The position numbers and the translations under genes were made by a program. The notes under the pieces are model-generated. The model saw only the letters and a program-made list of their open reading frames with translations. It was not told where the DNA came from and made no database searches. From Microcebus murinus (lineage: Eukaryota; Chordata; Mammalia; Primates; Cheirogaleidae), in contig NC_134136.1 in the NCBI RefSeq assembly GCF_040939455.1, positions 106,752,014-106,816,013 on the forward strand: a stretch of DNA of 64,000 bases, given 5' to 3'. Shown piece after piece: positions 1 to 11,640 of the stretch; within the stretch, counting starts at the first letter, position 1; each line of letters starts with the position of its first letter.

Positions 1-2774
1 AATGCTTAGGAACACACAATTTCCTAGGCTCAACCAGGAAGATTTAGAATTCCTGAACAGACCAATATCAATCACAGAAATTGAAGCAGCAATTAAAAAT
101 CATCCAACAACAACAAAAAAGTCCTGAACCAGATGGGTTCACACCTGAATTTTATGAAACTTACAAAGAAGAACTCATAAGTATACTGCAGAAAGTATTC
201 CACAGCATTGAGAAGGATGTTATACTCCCCAACTAATTCTATGAAGCCAACATCACCTTGATACCAATGCAAAGAAAGTATACAACAACAACAGCAAAAA
301 AGAAAACTACAGACCAATATCACTCATAAATATAGATGCACAAATTCTCAACAAAATCTCAGCAAATCGAATCTAACAACACATCAAAAAAATAATTCAT
401 CATGACCAGTTGGGCTTTATCCCACAGATGCAAGGTTGTTTCAACATAAACAAATCTATAAATACAATTCACCACATAAATAAAAGCAAGACACAGAAAA
501 AGCATTTGATAAAATCCAGCATGCTTTTACGAAAAACTCGTAACAAAATAGGCATAGATGGGAAATACCTTAAAATCACTAAGGCTATATATGATAAATC
601 CACAGCCAATATCATACTGAATGGGGAAAAATTGAAAGCATTCCCACTTAGAACTGGAACCGGACAAAGTTGCCCACTATCTGCACTTCTATTCAATATA
701 GTGCCAGAAGGCCTTGCCAGAGCAATCAGACAAGAGAGGGGAATTAAAGGTGTCTGAATGAGGACAGAAGAGACCAAACTCTCATTCTTTGCTGATGATA
801 TGATATTCTATCTAGAAAATCCCAAGGATTCAACCAAGAGACTCCTGGAATGGATAAACAAATTTAGTAAAGTCTCAGGATACAAAATTAATGCACACAA
901 ATCAGTGGCATTCATATATGCCAGTAACAGTCCAGCTGAAAATCAAATCAAAGATGCAACAACTTTCACAATAGTATCAAAGGAAATTAAATATATAAGA
1001 ATATATTTAATGAAGGAGGTGAGAGACATATGTAGGGAGAACTATGAAACACTGAGAAAAGTAATTGTAGGAGATGTAAACAGATGAAAATCCCTACCAT
1101 GCTCATCGATTGGTACAATAAATATTGTTAAAATGTCCATTCCACATAAAGTGATCTACAGAATTAATGCAGCCCCTATCCAATACCATCATCATTCTTT
1201 ACAGATCTAGAAAAAGTAATTCTATGCTTCATATGAAACCAGAGAAGACCTCATATAGCCAAAGCAATCTTAAGCAAAAAAAAAAAAAAAAAAAAAAAAG
1301 AAAAAAGAAAAAAGAAAACTGGGAGGCATTAGTCTATCGGATTTCAAGCTACACTACAAGGCTATAGTAACCAAAAGAGCATGGTTATGGCAAGAACAGA
1401 GATATAGACCTTTGGAACAGGACTGAGAACCCAGGTATAAAACCATCCTCATATTGTCATCTAATCTTTGACAAAGAAGACAAAAATATAAATTGGGGGA
1501 AAGAATCCCTAGTCAATAAATTTTGCTGGAAAAACTGAATAACCACATGCAGAAGAGTGAAACTGGATCCCCACCTCTCACTTCTCACAAAAATCAACTC
1601 ACAATGGATAACAGACTTAAACCTAAGGCATGAAACCTTACGAATTCTAGAAGAAAATATTGGGAAAACTCTTATAGACATCGGCCTAGGCAAAAAAATT
1701 ATGAGGAAGACCCCCAAAGTAATCACTGTGGCAACAAAAATTAATAAATGGGATCTGATCTAATTAAAAAGCTCTTCACAGCCAAGGAAACTATCATTAG
1801 AGCAAATAGACAACCTACAGAATGGGACAAAACATTTGCATTCTACACATCCTATAAAGGGTTGATAACAAGAATCTATGTATAATTTAAGAAAATCAAC
1901 AAGAAAAAAATCAAACAACCCATCAATAAATGGACAAAGGACATGAACACAAACTTTTCAAAAGAAGACAGAATAATGGCCAACAAACATATGAAAAAAT
2001 GCTCAAATCTTTAATCATTAGGGAAATGCAAATAGAAACCACAATGAGATGTCACCTAACTCCAGTGAGAATGGCCTTTATCAAAAAGTCCCAAAACAAC
2101 AAATGTTGGTGTGGATATGAAGAGATTGGAACACTCTTACGCTGCTGGTGGGATTGCAAACTAGTACAACCCCTGTGGAAAGTAATTTGGAGAGACGTCA
2201 AAGAGCTAAAAATAGAAATACCGTTTGATCCAGCAATCCCACTACTAGGCATCTACCCAAAGGAAAAAAAAAAAGACATGCTATAATAAAGATATCTGCA
2301 CTAGAATGTTTATGGCAGGACAGTTAATACTTGCAAAGATGTGGAAATAACCCAAGTGCCCATAAATACATGAGTGAATTAATAAAATATGGTATATGTA
2401 TGTCATGGAATACTACTCAACTACAAAAAATGATGGTGAACTAGCACATCTTATATTACCCTGGATAGAGCTTGAGACCATCCTTTGAAGTGAGGTATCA
2501 CAAGAATGGAAAAACAAGCACCACATATACTTGCCATCAAATTGATACTAACTGATCAACACTAAGGTGCTCACATGGTAGTAATATTCACTGTGTGCTG
2601 GTCAGGTAGGGGAGTGGGGTGGATAAATTCACAACTAATGAATACGGAGCACACTGTATGGGGGACGGGCACACTTGTAGTCCTGGCTTGGGTGAGGCCA
2701 AGGCATTGTATGTAACCAAAATGTTTGTACACTCATAATATTCTGAAATAAAAAAAGAAATAAATAAAAATAAT
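1..2774 (+). mobile_element. L1 retrotransposon, ORF2 part and 3' UTR, degenerate
   Basis: A 5'-incomplete L1 (its start lies beyond the window) on the plus strand, antisense to DMD. Positions 1-1080 keep fragments of the ORF2 reverse transcriptase, including [22 protein letters not shown] sequence near 145-205, [14 protein letters not shown] at 664-705 and the FADDM catalytic motif at 788-802. Stops and frameshifts break the frame many times (for example after 222 and at 755), so it is dead. From about 1770 the sequence is L1 3' UTR of the L1M/L1P type, ending in an A-rich tail at 2746-2774. An internal A-run at 1276-1318 interrupts ORF2. Confidence 0.9.
1276..1318 (+). repeat. Internal poly-A expansion in L1 ORF2
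   Basis: A run of 24 A followed by G-interrupted A tracts, lying inside ORF2 where an AILS-KK-type lysine codon run would sit. L1 sequence continues on both sides, so this is a slippage expansion and not a retroposon tail. Confidence 0.7.
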
Positions 2775-2794
2775 TTCTGAATTTAGCCCCTGTA

Positions 2795-3125
2795 CTTAAA
2801 AAGGTATACATTTTTTATTTTTAAAATGTAAGTATAAATTTCATTCCAGTCCAGCGTTTGTGTAGAGAAGTATACACATTACAAGTATCCAGTTCCATAA
2901 GCTTTCTTAATGGAAACATATCAGTGCAACTACCATCCAGATCAAGAAACAAAACTTTACTCAGATCCCAGAAACCTGCTTTTGCCCTGTTAATCACAAC
3001 TTCTCATAAAAGTTAATACCATCCAACCTCTAACCCACAATATGACTGTATTTGAGTTTCATATAGATGGATTCAAACAATATATAATCTCTTATATTTT
3101 ACTTCTTTTATGCAATATGGAGTTT
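2795..3125. mobile_element. Old L1M-type 3' UTR fragment
   Basis: The sequence follows a familiar mammalian L1 3'-UTR pattern: 'caactaccatccagatcaag', 'catatagatggattcaaaca' and neighbouring text. It directly abuts the tail of the younger L1 at 1-2774. Family level only; the subfamily is not resolved. Confidence 0.5.
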
Positions 3126-4284
3126 ATATTTTTTTATTTTTCAATATTTTATTTATTTTATGAAGAATCATTGGGAAAATAATTTGATTTTTAAATGCCC
3201 TTACACTGCTTTCCCTAATTTTTTGAGATTTTCTTTTGCTCTAGAAATACAATATTATAGGAATCAATACTTTTGGTCTCATGTCTATTTTAGATCATAT
3301 CTGAAGCTCAGAATCATCTTGAATTTAACTACTTATATGGATGGGTAAATCACTCTAAACTTTCTGACTAAATGGAATTCCAAAAAGGAATACTGATTTT
3401 AAAATATCACTTTCTTCATGACAGATCAGAGCCTTGTTGTTACACAATAATGCCATCTTATGGCTGCACAGCAATTTGTAGTCTAGAAACTGCTTTCATT
3501 TTTATTATCTCATTTTAACTGTATTATCCTCTTAGGCTTTGGGGAGTAATTTCCTGAAAGTGACACAGATTCATTAATGGCTTGAGGGATAGTAAAGATG
3601 GTATCAAAAAGAAAGTAAAAGCAATAGAACGTAGCATCTGACACTTAGTAGGCCCTTCTTAAGTGTTTTTTTAAAGAAGAAAAGAGGTTTGTTTCTCTAA
3701 TATTAGATAAATATTATGTTAATTCTTTATTTTTACATGTTTTCTACAGATATATTTTATCAGAAGTTAGTAACCTACTAAAAATACACGAAAATATAAT
3801 TTAGCAGTAATATTAATTTTCCAAAAATTTAAAAATTGATCTTGCCTATATGTTTATCTATCCATAAGTTCATAGTGTTCGTGGATTTTAACATTGACTG
3901 TGTTGACTATTTGTGAACCATCAGAATTTCAATGGAAAGGAGTTGCTTTTAATATTTTGATAATTTGTAACTTGTTGAGTTACAAATTAGGAAATTCTAT
4001 TTGCTGGAAGACAATGTATAGAAGTAGGTCCCTTATATAATGAATAAGTAGTCACAAATCAGTCTGGCTATTAATTTTCTTCTTGCCCTTACCTAAAGAG
4101 TAATGTCTATTTTACTTTATGACATTTAATAAAGGTGAGTTTTACAATTATAACATTCATGAATTTGGTGATGAATGATGGTCTCAGAATTTATGTCTTA
4201 GGAATGCTGAGAATCTAATACATTTCTTCTTATTTGTAATTTATTGTGAATAAAATATGCAAAACAGATAAATATTTAAGTGAA

Positions 4285-4390
4285 AGAGTAATATGCAGAT
4301 AAGCTTGGGTAAGTCACTTAACTTCTTTGAGATTTACTTTTCTATGCTATAAAATAATGAAGCAGGACAAAATCACTAGGTATTTTCTAA
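4285..4390 (+). mobile_element. Possible MIR core fragment
   Basis: 'gggtaagtcacttaacttct' followed by a short run resembling the MIR 'tgtaaaatgg' segment. Very degraded and short. Confidence 0.3.
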
Positions 4391-4479
4391 CTGTAAAAAA
4401 ATCCTTTGTTATAAATTATTAACTATAGCTAATACTTATTGTCGAGCAAATATTTACATCTTTTCTCCTTCCATTATAG

Positions 4480-4880
4480 GAAGAGGCTACTTTCGCTTTC
4501 TATTTATGTCATTCTTGGTCATGTGATTTGCTTTGGCCAATTGACTGTCAATGGATTCCATAGGAACACAGGCCATATGTACTCTTAGGAGGTTAGGCTT
4601 GGTTCATTCTTTGGTGATCTGTTATGAAAGGATCATGCCATTGATCATTTATTGTAGGCCTAGAGTAAAGACATACGTAGCAGGCTTTAATCCAACATGT
4701 ATCCAGGAGCCTAGTTCAGCTAACCACATCTTTAAGCAGAGCTTCTCAACCATTCTCAGCCTGAATCAGCTACACTACAAGCAACCAAAGCACCCAGAAA
4801 TGCCTGATATTTTAATCCATGGAGTGTTGAGGTGATTTATACCATAGCTTTATTGTGGTAATAGCTGATTAATACTATCA
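4480..4880 (+). mobile_element. MLT1-like LTR (ERVL-MaLR), ancient
   Basis: Resembles the solitary LTRs of the mammalian MaLR group: a 'tcatgtgatttgctttggccaa' type opening (split here), mid-region 'gtagcaggctttaatccaac', and an end with 'tttattgtggtaatagctga'. No internal retroviral genes are attached. Assignment is by remembered pattern, so moderate. Confidence 0.45.
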
Positions 4881-5224
4881 TACATATACCATATATGAAA
4901 AAATATCAATGGAGCCCTTCTTACTGGTTCAAATGTATTTTGGTTTAAACTCAAGTTGGCTTATTTAAAAAATTAGCATATTTTTGTTGAGAACCCAACT
5001 TGAAGATGATACTGAAAATTTTTGTATTTATGAATGCGTAGCTTCTAATGTCTCCTAGGGTTCAAGTATATGCTATTATATGGGACTTGGCAGGACACAA
5101 GGCCCTGACTACCACTACAGAGAAGAACTAATTCCAGCTATTTATTTTCCCTAACTGTTGTCAGGTAGAACCTTGTGGTATAACTTAAATCTCCTTTTTA
5201 ACAGGAATTATCAATTTATAACCC

Positions 5225-5406
5225 ACCAGCAAAATTTGGCTACCTTTCTTAGTAAATATAGTTTTATCCTAACAAGCCATGCCTATACATTTATGCGCCA
5301 ATTATGGTTTCTTTCAGTCTATAAACAGCAGAGTTGAGTAATTATGACAGAGACTACATGGCCTACAAAGACTAAAACATTTGCCAACTCTTCCCTTTAT
5401 AGAATA
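5225..5406 (+). mobile_element. hAT-type DNA transposon fragment (Charlie/MER-like)
   Basis: The stretch containing 'cagagttgagtaattatgac', 'agagactacatggcctacaa' and 'agactaaaacatttgccaac' matches the right end of a common non-autonomous hAT element as I remember it. The left end is missing. It has no coding capacity. Confidence 0.55.
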
Positions 5407-5649
5407 ATAATAAAAAACAAAACAAAACAAAAAAACACCTCTGACTTACCAGATCCTTCTGCAAGAGACCTTAATTGTACAGTGAGTGACACAAAAAGGA
5501 ATTAATAATTTAGATACATTTTGGCAGTGATAGTAGCAAGTAATGTCTGGTGCAATGCTGCTCTTGGTACAGTGGAGGACCATAACCATGGCAGCAAGAT
5601 AATTCAAATTTACCTTGTGGCTTGATGATGGATGTGTTTCTAAATACCT

Positions 5650-5800
5650 GACTTGGTCTTCTTTGATAGTTTCTGCCCATTGTTAAACCTGGCTCTCAGG
5701 CATCCCCATTGATTCCATGAGTTATCTGATATCCTTCTGGTAATTAATACCTAAGGTAACCAGTGTAATTTCTGTTAGTTGTAACTCAGAATCTTAAAAA
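5650..5800 (+). mobile_element. Possible LTR 3' end (MaLR/ERVL group)
   Basis: The terminal portion 'gtgtaatttctgttagttg' followed by 'taactcagaatctt' resembles the 3' ends of ancient mammalian LTRs. Only the end is recognisable and the start is a guess. Confidence 0.3.
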
Positions 5801-6085
5801 GTCCATAGATCTTGATTTATTCCTGGGCCTGAGTAAGATGTTTCCATTCCATTCCCCAGGAATCTTGTTCTTGCCCTTATACATAGCTCGTATCTATCAA
5901 CCTTTATTTTACTGGCTGGCTGTCTATTTTCTCCACAGGACTAGAAAGGTCTTCAAAGCAAAGACTGAATCTAATTCATATCTCTGTGGTGCTCAGGAAA
6001 ATTTGAAAGAGCAGAGGGATGAATTAATAGGTATCAAGACTATCAGAGCCATAAGATCACTGTTTTCATTATCAAAAATGCTAAC

Positions 6086-6219
6086 TTTTTTTTTTATTTC
6101 GGCATATTATGGGGGTACAGATTTTAAGGTTTCAATAAATGCCCTTCCCCCCTCCCCCCACAAGTCTGAGTCTCCAGCATGACCATCCCTCAGATGGTGT
6201 GCATATCACTCGTTATGTA
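6086..6219 (-). mobile_element. Short L1 3'-end retroposon, minus strand
   Basis: A T-run (6086-6095) followed by the complement of an L1 3' terminus (ggcatattatgggggtacag, then a C-rich block). It is 5'-truncated to about 130 bp. A second copy of the same end lies 110 bp away in the opposite orientation (6331-6553). Confidence 0.75.
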
Positions 6220-6680
6220 AAAGCTTACCATGTATAAGCAATCCACTAAGCTCTCTACATGCTTTGTATCAACTACTCCTTATAACAACCATATGACTTA
6301 GACTCTATTCTTTTACTCACCAGCAAACTGGTATTAACTGAGCAGCACTTAAGTGGACACATAGGTACTACAGTAACAGAGTATTGGGCAGGTGGGAGGG
6401 GGCGGGGGGTGGGTATGTACATACATAATGAGTGAGATGTGCACCATCTGGGGGATGGTCATGCTGGAAAATCAGACTTGTGGGGGGAAGGGGGAAAGGG
6501 CATTTATTGAAACCTTAAAATTTGTACCCCCATAATATGCCAAAAAAAAAAAAGAACTTGTATAGCATAAGAGTTAAAAAACTTGCTCGAGGCCATATAA
6601 CTAATCAGCAGCAAAACCAGGATTCCAAAACATGTTAGAACTCTAGAGCCTGTGTTTGTAAGCAATTACTTAAAACAGTT
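6220..6680 (-). mobile_element. MIR SINE, split by an L1 3'-end insertion
   Basis: The left part 6220-6330 ('ctctacatgctttgtatcaa', 'ataacaaccatatgactt') and the right part 6556-6680 ('aaaaacttgctcgaggccat', 'aactctagagcctgtg') form one minus-oriented MIR when the insertion at 6331-6553 is removed. Confidence 0.6.
6331..6553 (+). mobile_element. L1 3'-end retroposon, plus strand, inserted in a MIR
   Basis: A 5'-truncated L1 3' UTR of about 220 bp: 'tattaactgagcagcactta' start, a G-rich block near 6390-6415, 'gtgcaccatctgggggatgg', then 'gtacccccataatatgcc' and a poly-A tail (6542-6553). It sits inside a MIR whose two halves flank it (6220-6330 and 6556-6680). Confidence 0.8.
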
Positions 6681-8967
6681 TTTTTTTTTGTTTAAAACTA
6701 AGACTAGACTAAAAGTCATAGAAAATTTAACAGCTTCTGACCAATTCCTAGAGAAGGTCAATTGGAATAAAATTAGGATCTCTTTCAGCCTCTGGATAAG
6801 GAAGGAGTGGATCTTCTGGGATTAGAGACATTCTGTCCTTTGCCAGAAATAGAAAAGACCTCAGATTTGGGGTAAGATTTCAGGTATCCTTTCTGTGGAA
6901 TGGCATTAGTGCTTCTGCTTCTTTTAAGTCTAGGGTTGAAGGTGAACTGAAAGGGAAATGTCTGTGTGACCTTGTGAGAAGGGAATGAATGCCTGACTCA
7001 TTAGCCAAAGAACGACTAACAAGTGAAGTGGAAGAAAAGCCTCAAAAAAACAGAAAGTGTTACTTCTACTTTAGTGCAAGACTGGTAGGTACAGAATCAT
7101 AGCAATCACTGGCTACCTAAGAAACCCCAGAGGTTCTTAGGGGATGGTGTGTGTGGCCTGGAATTCTTGGAGGAAACACTGACTGGAAGAAGACAACAGA
7201 GAGACAATAACATTTCAACAGTGGAATGAGCACCCCAAAAGAGAGTGGTGGAACTGACTTCATTGGAGTAGGCAGCAGAGGCTCCTAGTGACTTAGTGGG
7301 ATACTGAGAGAAAGTGTACTGTGGTGGCAATATAAGTTTGTATTTGCAGTATATACACAGGTTGTTGAGTTTGCTTTCCTTTATAAAGCCCGGCTTTGGA
7401 CACCTGGGACCAGCTTTTTTCACATAAGTTGGGATAAACCTATTAGATCATCCAGTAGAGAAATATTCTGAAGTTTCTGGGAAAAGGCTTGAGTCCAGAC
7501 ACACTGAACACCCACTTTATGTTTGGCACTATATTCGTCCTGAGCATCTCACACAAAATACACATAGCCCATGACTATGTGGATTGTGTGAGAGGCAGAA
7601 AAGTAAGCAAATTCATTACCATGTGGTAACTTCTAAGAGTAGGTCATATTGAAGCATAAACTCTACATGATAGCAACCAAGTCTGGAAACATTTGCAAAT
7701 ACATAAAATGATTTACTGATATTATATTACATTAAATGGTAAAACACCATCCAAGTTTCCAGATGTTATGATAAACATATAGTTTTAAGATTTCAAGGAA
7801 GATATAACATCTCAGGAGTTACCCGAAGGACAGGTAGGCCAGAGGGGGTCACAAAACACTTGGGGATCTGCAAACCAATTTCATACTGCTAGAGCAGACT
7901 TTGAAGGGGCAGTAGGCTAAGAAAAAAGGAATAAGCAGTGAGGTTGATCAGATAATTATGCTTTGTTAAGTAGTCAGGATTTCATTCTGAGGGGAATGAG
8001 ATTACAGTATTGAAGTTCCTACACTTTAGAAAAATGATGCTGGATGAAAGATATTTGAGAACAAAGTAGGGCCAATCAATAGAGACAACTGAGATTAATG
8101 CTAGAAGTCTCTGTTTAGGAACCTAATGTAGTAAACTAAGAACTAAAATAGAAGCAAGGATGGTTAGAAATGGACAGATGTGAGAAATACTACGGGGGTT
8201 CCCTATAATTATTAGACAAATGATTGGATTTCCTCTCAGTATAACTAAGAAGCCTACCTTGAGACTATAGAACTTTAAAACAAATTGTTTTAAGCTATTA
8301 GAGAACTTCATTACTTTTAACTGAAAAATATAAAAGAAAAAATAATTCACTTTCTTGTGATATGAGAGTAAAGAATGCATGTGAATCCCCTCTAAATATT
8401 ACTTCAACAGCTAAATATTTTAATTAAAGTAAGAACAAAAACATAATTTAAAATAAACAAATTTCCCATAGCAAAAAAAGAAAAGTGTGTGTGGGGGGGT
8501 GGAGATTGCTGCAAGGTGTGAAGCATCACCCTCTAATACAAAAAACAATGATTGAAAATCAACTTTTTGGTGATAGGTTATATTTTAACCACATTAACTT
8601 AAGTGTCAAACTGTTATAATTATATAGAACACAGAATTGACTAAAGACATACATTATATAGTGTACAATTGTTTATACCACCTCAATTAAGTGATCAAAC
8701 CTGCTTTAACATTACCTGAAATTTTAGAGGATGATATAATACTCCAACATAATGCTACATTCAGTACAGAATAATTTCTAGATTTCAGCTCATTTGTCTA
8801 AATTGTTCATCATTTGTTCTCACTCTACCTACCTTTTTCTAATGATGGTAATACTTCTCTTTCTCTTTATCCCTATTTTTTCCATGTAGGATATTGAAAT
8901 AAATTGCAGAGTTCCCTGAAAACAAATCATTTATATAATCAATCAGTAAAATGAAAGTGTTACCTAC

Positions 8968-9140
8968 CCTTGTCGGTCCTTGTACATTTTGTTAACTTTA
9001 TCCCATTGGAAATCAAGCTGTGAGAGAGCTTCTTGTAGCTTCGCCCTTTCCACAGGTGTGGCACTTTGCAATGCTCCTGTCTTCTTGTTGTGAATAACGT
9101 CGATCCGACCTGAGATTTGTTGCAGATTGTCTTTTATATT
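8968..9140 (-). CDS. DMD: Dystrophin exon 43
   Basis: This 173-bp exon encodes 57 full residues starting NIKDNLQQISGRIDVI and ending KVNKMYKDRQ, plus two bases (GG) of a Gly codon completed by exon 44 outside the window. It continues spectrin-like repeat 16; FQWDKV holds the conserved Trp of helix C. The acceptor is ..caatattacag at 9141 onward and the donor GTAGGT at 8967-8962. It is the only exon here that is not a multiple of three. Changes against the remembered human sequence include NLQQISG for SLQQSSG, HNKKTGA for HSKKTAA, ERAK for ERVK and QWDK for QWEK. Confidence 0.97.
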
Positions 9141-9439
9141 CTGTAATATTGAAATTTTAGAAGAAGAAAAAAAATGAATCAGCTGTCTATGGAAAGAAAA
9201 AAAGAAACATACAAAACCCAGAACTAATAAGTGGTCTTGCAATTCTTAATTATTGCCTTTTGAAATTTATTAGTCCTGAAGTCCAATGACTTCAATGTGC
9301 CTGAATTCAATAGGTAATTCATAGTCCTCATCCTGACATGGTTGATCCCTCCCTACAGCTCAAAATTGCCTTCATTTGGCTTAAGTAACCTGAATTCTTC
9401 TGGTTTTTCTTGCACCTTCGTGTCCACTTTCTCAGTCTG

Positions 9440-9725
9440 GATCTTTTTCCTCTTTATTTTAAAATTTTTTTTAAAAGTTATTATGGATACATAATAGTTG
9501 TTTATCTTTATGGAGTACATGTGATATTTTGTTGCAGGCATACAATGTGAATTAATCAAATCAAGGTACTTGGGGTATCCATCACCTCAGGCATTTAACA
9601 TTTCTTTTTGTTAGGAACATCCCAATTTCACTCTTTTAGTTATTTAAAAATATACCCTAACTTTTTGTTGATTAAAGTAACTTTATTGTGCTATCAAATA
9701 TTGGGATCCTTCTTACTATTCTTAA
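9440..9725 (-). mobile_element. L1M-type 3' UTR remnant near exon 43
   Basis: On the plus strand this reads a T/A-rich tail, then 'ggagtacatgtgatattttg', 'ggggtatccatcacctcagg' and 'attgtgctatcaaatattgg', the complement of the old L1 3' UTR. It begins only about 300 bp upstream of the exon 43 acceptor. Confidence 0.65.
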
Positions 9726-9789
9726 TATTAGAGTTCTCTGGTTCAGTGTTTGCACTTCTTTCCTCCTCTGTCCATACTTCCTCCCATTT

Positions 9790-10610
9790 GTTCCCATAAC
9801 TTTACTCTCTATAAGACAATGGCACCCAAACATATACTCAGCCCAGACCTCTCCTTTTAATGCCTGACTAACAAATCCAAGAAATTTCTTGACACTTGGA
9901 GGTCTCACAAAACTTTCAAACTTAACATGGCCCAAACAGAATTCCAAACTCCATCTCTTAATCCTTCTCCTCCTATAGTTTCTCTCATTTCAGTAAATGG
10001 ATATGAATTAATAATTAATATGGCTGACAACTTTAGAGCCATCCTTAACTTTTTCAATCTCCAGTATTCAACCTGTGGAACAATCTTTTTGGCTTTACTT
10101 CCAAAACATACCCAGAATTTGACTGCTTCTTGCTACTTCCTTTGCTGCAGCTCTGGTACCAACCTCATCTCTTTCCAGTCTCCCCCTAGACCATAACTTC
10201 AGTCTCATTAGCTTTATTGCATTCCTTGAGTATGCCAAGTATACGCTTGCTTCAAGGTTTCTGCACTTGCTGTTCTCTCTGCCAAAAATACTTTCCCTCA
10301 CCAACATTCACTCACTTCTTTCTCTTCTTAGAGAAGCCTTCTCTACCACAATATTTAAATAGCAGCCCCACCCATGCTCTTTTCTCTGAATTCTTCTGCA
10401 TTTTACTTTGTGGCACTTATGACTAACATTAAATTAGATGTCAAATGGTCTGTGTGCACCTCTCCAGTAATCCCTAGGAATACAGGGATGTTATCTGTTT
10501 TGCTTTCTGTTGGGTTTCCAGAACTCAAACCTTTGCCTGACACATGAAAGATGTACAATACTTTTCTATTGAATACATGAACAAGTGAGTGAATCCCACA
10601 AATTAACTCC
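9790..10610 (+). mobile_element. L2-type LINE, 3' portion
   Basis: Sequence order fits an L2 3' end: 'aaacttaacatggcccaaac', 'tcatttcagtaaatggatat', 'ttctgcacttgctgttctct', then 'tgcctgacacatgaaagatg' near 10535. Open frames inside it on both strands are by-products of the repeat. Confidence 0.6.
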
Positions 10611-10782
10611 ATAATTTTTATCTATAATTTAAGGGAAAAGCAAAGACCACAAATTCATTATGTAAAAACAAAAACCTTTAAAAAATATTGACTCCCAAAG
10701 AAATTTGCTAAAAAAACACATATTTGGGTAGTCTTGTTAATAAGAATTTGGTTATTTTGTTCATCTAAATTGTTATAGACAA

Positions 10783-11290
10783 GTCAGCTGAGCAAATATT
10801 TATTGAGCTCTTTCCATGTGCAAAGGAGCAATACAGGGAAAGCAAAGGTGGAAGAAGCACAGTTTTGTTTGTTTTTAAGAAGTTTTAAATGGGTTTTATT
10901 GTAGTAGTAGGAAAGGGTATAATTTAGAGATTGAAGGGAAAAATGAAAATATAGACGCTCTGGCTAGATGGGAAGAGAGAATATAATGAGTGGGCTAAAT
11001 GATACCAAATATTTTCTAAAAGTTTAGAGAAGAAATGGGATTATATATTTGGTCTTAGACTCAGGAAAGGATTCATGAAGGAGGTGCAATTTAGGTTAGA
11101 CATAGCTGAATAGTAGAAGTTGGAAGGACATTATAGCTAGTAGGTAACACACATGCAAAGACAGGTAACATGAGTAGTCATATTTGGCTGGCTTTTTGGA
11201 AATGTGCAAGCTTAGGGGAAGATGGGCCAGGAAACAGAGGTTGGGGATGTTTAATAATGTACTTGGAAACTCAATCTGAAAATTCTTCAT
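10783..11290 (-). mobile_element. L2-type LINE remnant
   Basis: 'gcaaatatttattgagctct' opens the complement of an L2 3' end, followed by diverged text with 'catgcaaagacaggtaacat' near 11150. Probably one degraded element; the middle is unclear. Confidence 0.45.
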
Positions 11291-11324
11291 GTAATTCATT
11301 AGCTAATGCAGAACCATGATTTTT

Positions 11325-11640
11325 AAAAATTTCATTATATAAAATTTCAAATATATACAAAAGTAGGAAAATAATACAAACAATCCCCATGAGCCTATTA
11401 TCCAGTGCCAACTGTTACGACTCCATGGACAACTTTGTTTCATTTACACCCTTATCCACTCACCTCTTCAACCAGATTATTCTGAAACAAATTGATATAT
11501 AATTTTACCATAAATACTTCAGCATGTGTTTCTAATATATAAGAACTCTTTTCAAGGAAAGCATACATAATACTATTATCATGCATACAACATTAAGAAA
11601 AATCCATTAATTTAATCAAATATCTAATTGGTATCCATAT
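11325..11640. mobile_element. Old L1M-type 3' UTR fragment
   Basis: 'caatccccatgagcctatta', 'ccagattattctgaaacaaa' and 'tacttcagcatgtgtttcta' match a widespread mammalian L1 3' UTR block. Subfamily and boundaries are uncertain. Confidence 0.5.

Larger units (their letters stand above)
1..8967 (-). other. DMD: DMD intron 43 (5' part)
   Basis: The first 9 kb of intron 43, downstream of exon 43 on the minus strand; exon 44 lies outside the window. The far third is a degenerate L1. Between 3130 and 4280, 6700 and 8960 I see only unassigned AT-rich or old sequence. This intron belongs to the known distal deletion-prone part of DMD in humans. Confidence 0.9.

Noticed and set aside
410..1087. Two open frames with reverse-transcriptase motifs
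   Set aside because: They are fragments of a dead L1 ORF2 separated by stops, not a host gene.
1930..2286. 118-codon frame after the L1 ORF2 part
   Set aside because: It lies in L1 3' UTR-type sequence that recurs across many L1 copies; the frame is repeat-derived.
5838..6182. 114-codon plus-strand open frame with hydrophobic start
   Set aside because: Its last third is read through the T-run and the inverted L1 3' end at 6086, it has no homology I recognise, and it lies antisense within intron 43.
7106..7423. 105-codon minus-strand frame in intron 43
   Set aside because: In DMD sense orientation but with no dystrophin similarity, and no splice sites of good quality around it; taken as chance.
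1..8967. Search for exon 44 or the Dp140 promoter downstream of exon 43
   Set aside because: None seen; known intron 43 is very long and the Dp140 promoter is in intron 44.
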